Source of the DNA: Bacillaceae bacterium UBA7792
GTDB lineage: Bacteria; Bacillota; Bacilli; Bacillales; Cytobacillaceae
DNA length: 15,772 nucleotides
Direction: 5' to 3'
Assembly (NCBI GenBank): GCA_002480735.1
Contig: DLCS01000205.1
Coordinates: 1 to 15,772, forward strand
The notes beneath the pieces are model-generated. The model did not search any database, was not told the DNA's origin, and worked only from the letters and a program-made list of their open reading frames with translations. A program made the position numbers and the translations under genes. This document shows positions 13,785 through 15,772 of the stretch, piece after piece. Numbering within the stretch: position 1 is the stretch's first letter; every line of letters starts with the position of its first letter.

Positions 13785-14668
13785 CTAGGCCTCCTTTTCA
13801 TAATAATGAATGAAAATTTCCTCAAGGTCTGGCTCATCTACCCACAGATTCGTTACTTGTATCGTTGATAGCCTTTTAATCACCTCATTCACATCACCCT
13901 TGAATAAAAAGCTTACCGTGTTCTCATTGATTTCAAGCTTATTAATTCCATCGATTGCAAAGTACTCTTTAGCTAGCTTGTCTTTTGCTTCAATCTTAAA
14001 TCGCTTATAATTGTTTTCCTTAAGGGTGCTTATTTTTTCAACGGTTACAAGCCTTCCTTCTTTAATAATGGCCACTCTGTCACACAAGCGCTGAACCTCA
14101 CTCAAAATATGAGAAGAAAAGAGAATGGTTGCTCCCTTCTTATTCTCTTCCTCCAGGAGTTCAAAAAAACGCTGCTGCATTAAAGGATCGAGGCCACTTG
14201 TTGGTTCATCCAAAATAATCAGCTTTGGTTCATGGAGAAGCCCTTGAACAATCCCCACCTTCTTTTTGTTCCCAAGCGACAAATCGGTAATTTTCTTTGT
14301 GAGATCAAGATTCAATATTTCGGCAAGCTCATGGATTCTCTTCGTGCAATCCTTTTTATAGAAGCTAGCGGAATACTTGAGGAGATCCTTCACCCTCATG
14401 TTGTCATAATAAAAAACCTCTGAAGGCAAATAGCCAATATTTTGCTTAATCTCGGGCCCAAATTCGGTGACATCCTTGCCAAAAATCTTTGCATTGCCGC
14501 TCGTCGGATAAATTAAAGATAAAAGCGTTCTTATCGTCGTCGACTTTCCGGCCCCATTTGGTCCAATAAAGCCAAATATCTCCCCTTCCTCCACATGAAA
14601 GTGATATCCTCAATCCCTCTCGCATTCCCGTATCTCTTCGTTAGATGGGCAATTTCAATTACGTTCAT
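13785..14668 (-). pseudogene. ABC transporter ATPase with frameshift near its N-terminus
   Basis: The main frame holds a full nucleotide-binding domain: Walker A GPNGAGKST, signature LSLGNKKKV, Walker B LIILDEPTSGLDP and H-loop SSHIL, followed by an accessory C-terminal domain. Its true beginning is in another frame. ATG 14668, seven bases after AGGGG, encodes MNVIEIAHLTKRYGNARGIE then DITF. At about 14597-14595 the frame must shift by one missing base to continue with VEEGEIFGF. Restoring one base gives about 294 residues, the family length. A TGA closes the downstream frame just above GTG 14594, so only a start at that GTG, with no visible ribosome binding site, could give protein. It would lack the first strand and its A-loop aromatic residue (Tyr13). 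Confidence 0.85.
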
Positions 14669-14704
14669 CGTTCTTCCCCTACCGCTTACTTGTAAGCTCT
14701 TTTC

Positions 14705-14739
14705 TCAAATATTGTTGCTTTTTCAAATATTGTTGCTTT
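14705..14739. repeat. 18-bp tandem duplication
   Basis: TCAAATATTGTTGCTTT occurs at 14705-14721 and again at 14723-14739, with period 18. It fills the gap between the damaged tetR and ATPase genes. It is probably a slipped-strand duplication. Confidence 0.8.
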
Positions 14740-14756
14740 CGGACGCACGATAACCC

Positions 14757-15185
14757 CTACTTGTAAAAGGCCATTTTCAATACCGCTAAATATGCGTCCA
14801 TCTCGGCAATCATTTCATCAAATTCCTCCTGGTTGAAGGAAAGCTACCTAATCCGATCCTGAAATTGATTCAAATAGCCCTCCATCGACCAATAGATAAT
14901 ATGGACTGCCTTTTCAGCATCAATTTCATCTTTAAATTTCGAGTAGTCAATCTCTGAAAAAAAACTTTGATAGCTTGAATACAACAGCTCTTTTGCTCGT
15001 GAGTCAATCTCTGGCTTTACCTCTTTATTGTCCTCAAGATAGGCATTCTTTAGAAAATTGAACATTTCTGGGTATTTGCCAAACACATCTAATTTCCAGA
15101 TGGCTAGCTGCTTGTATTTGTAGAATATGTCCTTTTCCTCCCAATCCTGCTTTTCTTCTTCAATCAATAAAAATTTCTCTGCCAA
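14757..15185 (-). pseudogene. TetR-family regulator lacking its DNA-binding domain and with an in-frame stop
   Basis: Residues 14-113 match the ligand-binding half of Bacillus TetR regulators: EEKDIFYKYKQLAIWKLDVF, KYPEMFNFLKNAYLED, EIDYSKFKDEIDAEKAVHII and YWSMEGYLNQ. The opening MAEKFLLIEEEKQ resembles the very start of such proteins, just before the helix-turn-helix. About 55-60 residues that should form that motif are absent without loss of frame, which suggests an internal deletion. A TAG at 14846-14844 then stops the frame after residue 113; the same frame runs on for 28 codons to 14757 (LSFNQEEFDEMIAEMDAYLA and on). Start TTG 15185 has a good GGAGG seven bases upstream. A TetR-type palindrome remains at 15207-15223. 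The regulator should be unable to bind DNA. Confidence 0.78.
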
Positions 15186-15206
15186 AATAAAACCTCCAAA
15201 GCACTT

Positions 15207-15223
15207 TTGACCACATCGGTCAA
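15207..15223. promoter_or_regulatory. TetR-type operator palindrome
   Basis: TTGACC, five bases, GGTCAA form a perfect 6-5-6 palindrome 22-38 bases upstream of the broken tetR start. Such palindromes are usual autoregulatory sites of TetR proteins. It has survived although its presumed binder has lost the helix-turn-helix. Confidence 0.55.
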
Positions 15224-15267
15224 TAACTCTATAAAATACTTAAACTCAAGTCATTTTACTAAAAAAC

Positions 15268-15282
15268 AATTTTCTGAAATAA
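15268..15282 (+). promoter_or_regulatory. Candidate CodY box
   Basis: AATTTTCTGAAATAA matches the CodY consensus AATTTTCWGAAAATT at 12 of 15 positions. It lies 70 bases upstream of the -35 of the peptide-transporter gene, in the gap shared with the broken tetR gene. CodY commonly represses peptide uptake in low-GC Gram-positives when branched-chain amino acids and GTP are plentiful. Confidence 0.55.
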
Positions 15283-15351
15283 TTTTAAGTTTTGTCTATT
15301 GCAGCCAAAAATTAATATTTTAAAAATTACCACCGATTCCAAAAATTTATT

Positions 15352-15381
15352 TTGACAAGATAAAAGCTTTGAAAGTATTAT
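15352..15381 (+). promoter_or_regulatory. Sigma-A promoter of the peptide transporter gene
   Basis: TTGACA (15352-15357) and TATTAT (15376-15381) are spaced by 18 bases, and the expected start lies near 15388. The flanking sequence is strongly AT-rich. Confidence 0.7.
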
Positions 15382-15406
15382 AGTAAAATATCAAGGAGGT
15401 TTCATC

Positions 15407-15772
15407 ATGACAAACGAAAATAGACAGAAAATTGTAGCAAGTGTACCTCAGAAAGGATTTTTTGGTCATCCTAAGGGGTTATTCACTCTGTTTTTTACAG
15501 AGTTTTGGGAAAGATTTTCCTACTACGGAATGAAAGCCATTCTGCTTTTTTATATGTATTACGAGGTTACAAAAGGCGGATTAGGAATTGACAAGAATAC
15601 CGCAATGGCCGTCATGTCCATTTATGGTTCTCTCGTGTATATGTCGGGAATCATTGGAGGCTGGCTCGCAGACCGTGTACTAGGTACGTCTAGGGCTGTA
15701 TTTTTCGGTGGAATCTTTATCATGCTCGGTCATATCGTGCTTGCTTTGCCGGGAAATTTAACAATGCTCTTC
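15407..15772 (+). CDS. POT/PTR-family peptide transporter, N-terminal part
   Basis: The first 122 codons are present; the gene runs off the window. The diagnostic POT motif is clear at about 29-45 ([17 protein letters not shown], the ExxERFxYYG proton-coupling motif). The family helix 2-3 loop [14 protein letters not shown] follows near 85-98. Members import di- and tripeptides with protons (DtpT; B. subtilis YclF). ATG 15407 is six bases after a perfect AAGGAGGT. It probably supplies peptides to cytoplasmic peptidases such as PepT. CodY regulation is suggested by the upstream box. Confidence 0.95.
   Translation, partial: MTNENRQKIVASVPQKGFFGHPKGLFTLFFTEFWERFSYYGMKAILLFYMYYEVTKGGLGIDKNTAMAVMSIYGSLVYMSGIIGGWLADRVLGTSRAVFFGGIFIMLGHIVLALPGNLTMLF

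Overview
The window looks like chromosome of an aerobic, low-to-moderate GC Bacillaceae member (Bacillus/Neobacillus/Mesobacillus type). The evidence is strong GGAGG-type ribosome binding sites, frequent TTG/GTG starts, a sigM-yhdL-yhdK operon, Bacillus-type PepT, BenE, CynX-like and POT transporters, and candidate CcpA and CodY sites. No rRNA, tRNA, CRISPR array, insertion sequence or phage gene was seen.

Layout. (1) 1-2825, minus strand: a sulfur-transfer operon read as TusA-like protein, DsrE-family protein, TusA-OsmC fusion, core MetE-like methyltransferase, then an unidentified gene cut by the window edge. A LysR regulator (3055-3963) diverges from it across a 229-bp region holding a 21-bp palindrome shared by two divergent promoters, a 16-bp-arm inverted repeat and a consensus cre site. 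The LysR resembles the group often annotated as selenium-metabolism associated. (2) 3985-4326: small cupin. (3) 4434-6233: sigM-yhdL-yhdK with an ECF-type promoter fitting autoregulation, followed on the same strand by an M50-family membrane protease gene (to 7025) with its own terminator. (4) 7199-9809, plus strand: pepT and a CynX/NimT-type MFS exporter, each followed by a clear terminator. (5) 9989-11724, minus strand: BenE-family transporter and a hotdog thioesterase. (6) 11968-12159: small coiled-coil protein. (7) 12171-15185, minus strand: a TetR / ABC ATPase / two-permease operon carrying several independent lesions. They are loss of the TetR helix-turn-helix plus an in-frame TAG, a one-base frameshift in the ATPase, and an in-frame TAA in the second permease. 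Only the first permease is intact. (8) 15407-end: 5' part of a POT-family peptide transporter behind a good sigma-A promoter and a 12/15 CodY-box match.

Between genes there are two unrelated short repeat families. One is a ~98-bp element present twice (1301-1398 and 11817-11913, opposite orientation) with palindromic ends. The other is a GGTACCAGGTACC-containing repeat at 2525-2570 and 3932-3983. Both families have copies inside or beside the sulfur operon, and they explain the spurious N-terminal extensions of two of its reading frames.

The best candidate for an undescribed system is the LysR-controlled tusA / dsrE / tusA-osmC / core-metE operon. It may carry sulfur (or selenium) as a protein-bound persulfide and link it to a zinc-dependent methyl transfer. 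Its substrate cannot be told from the sequence.
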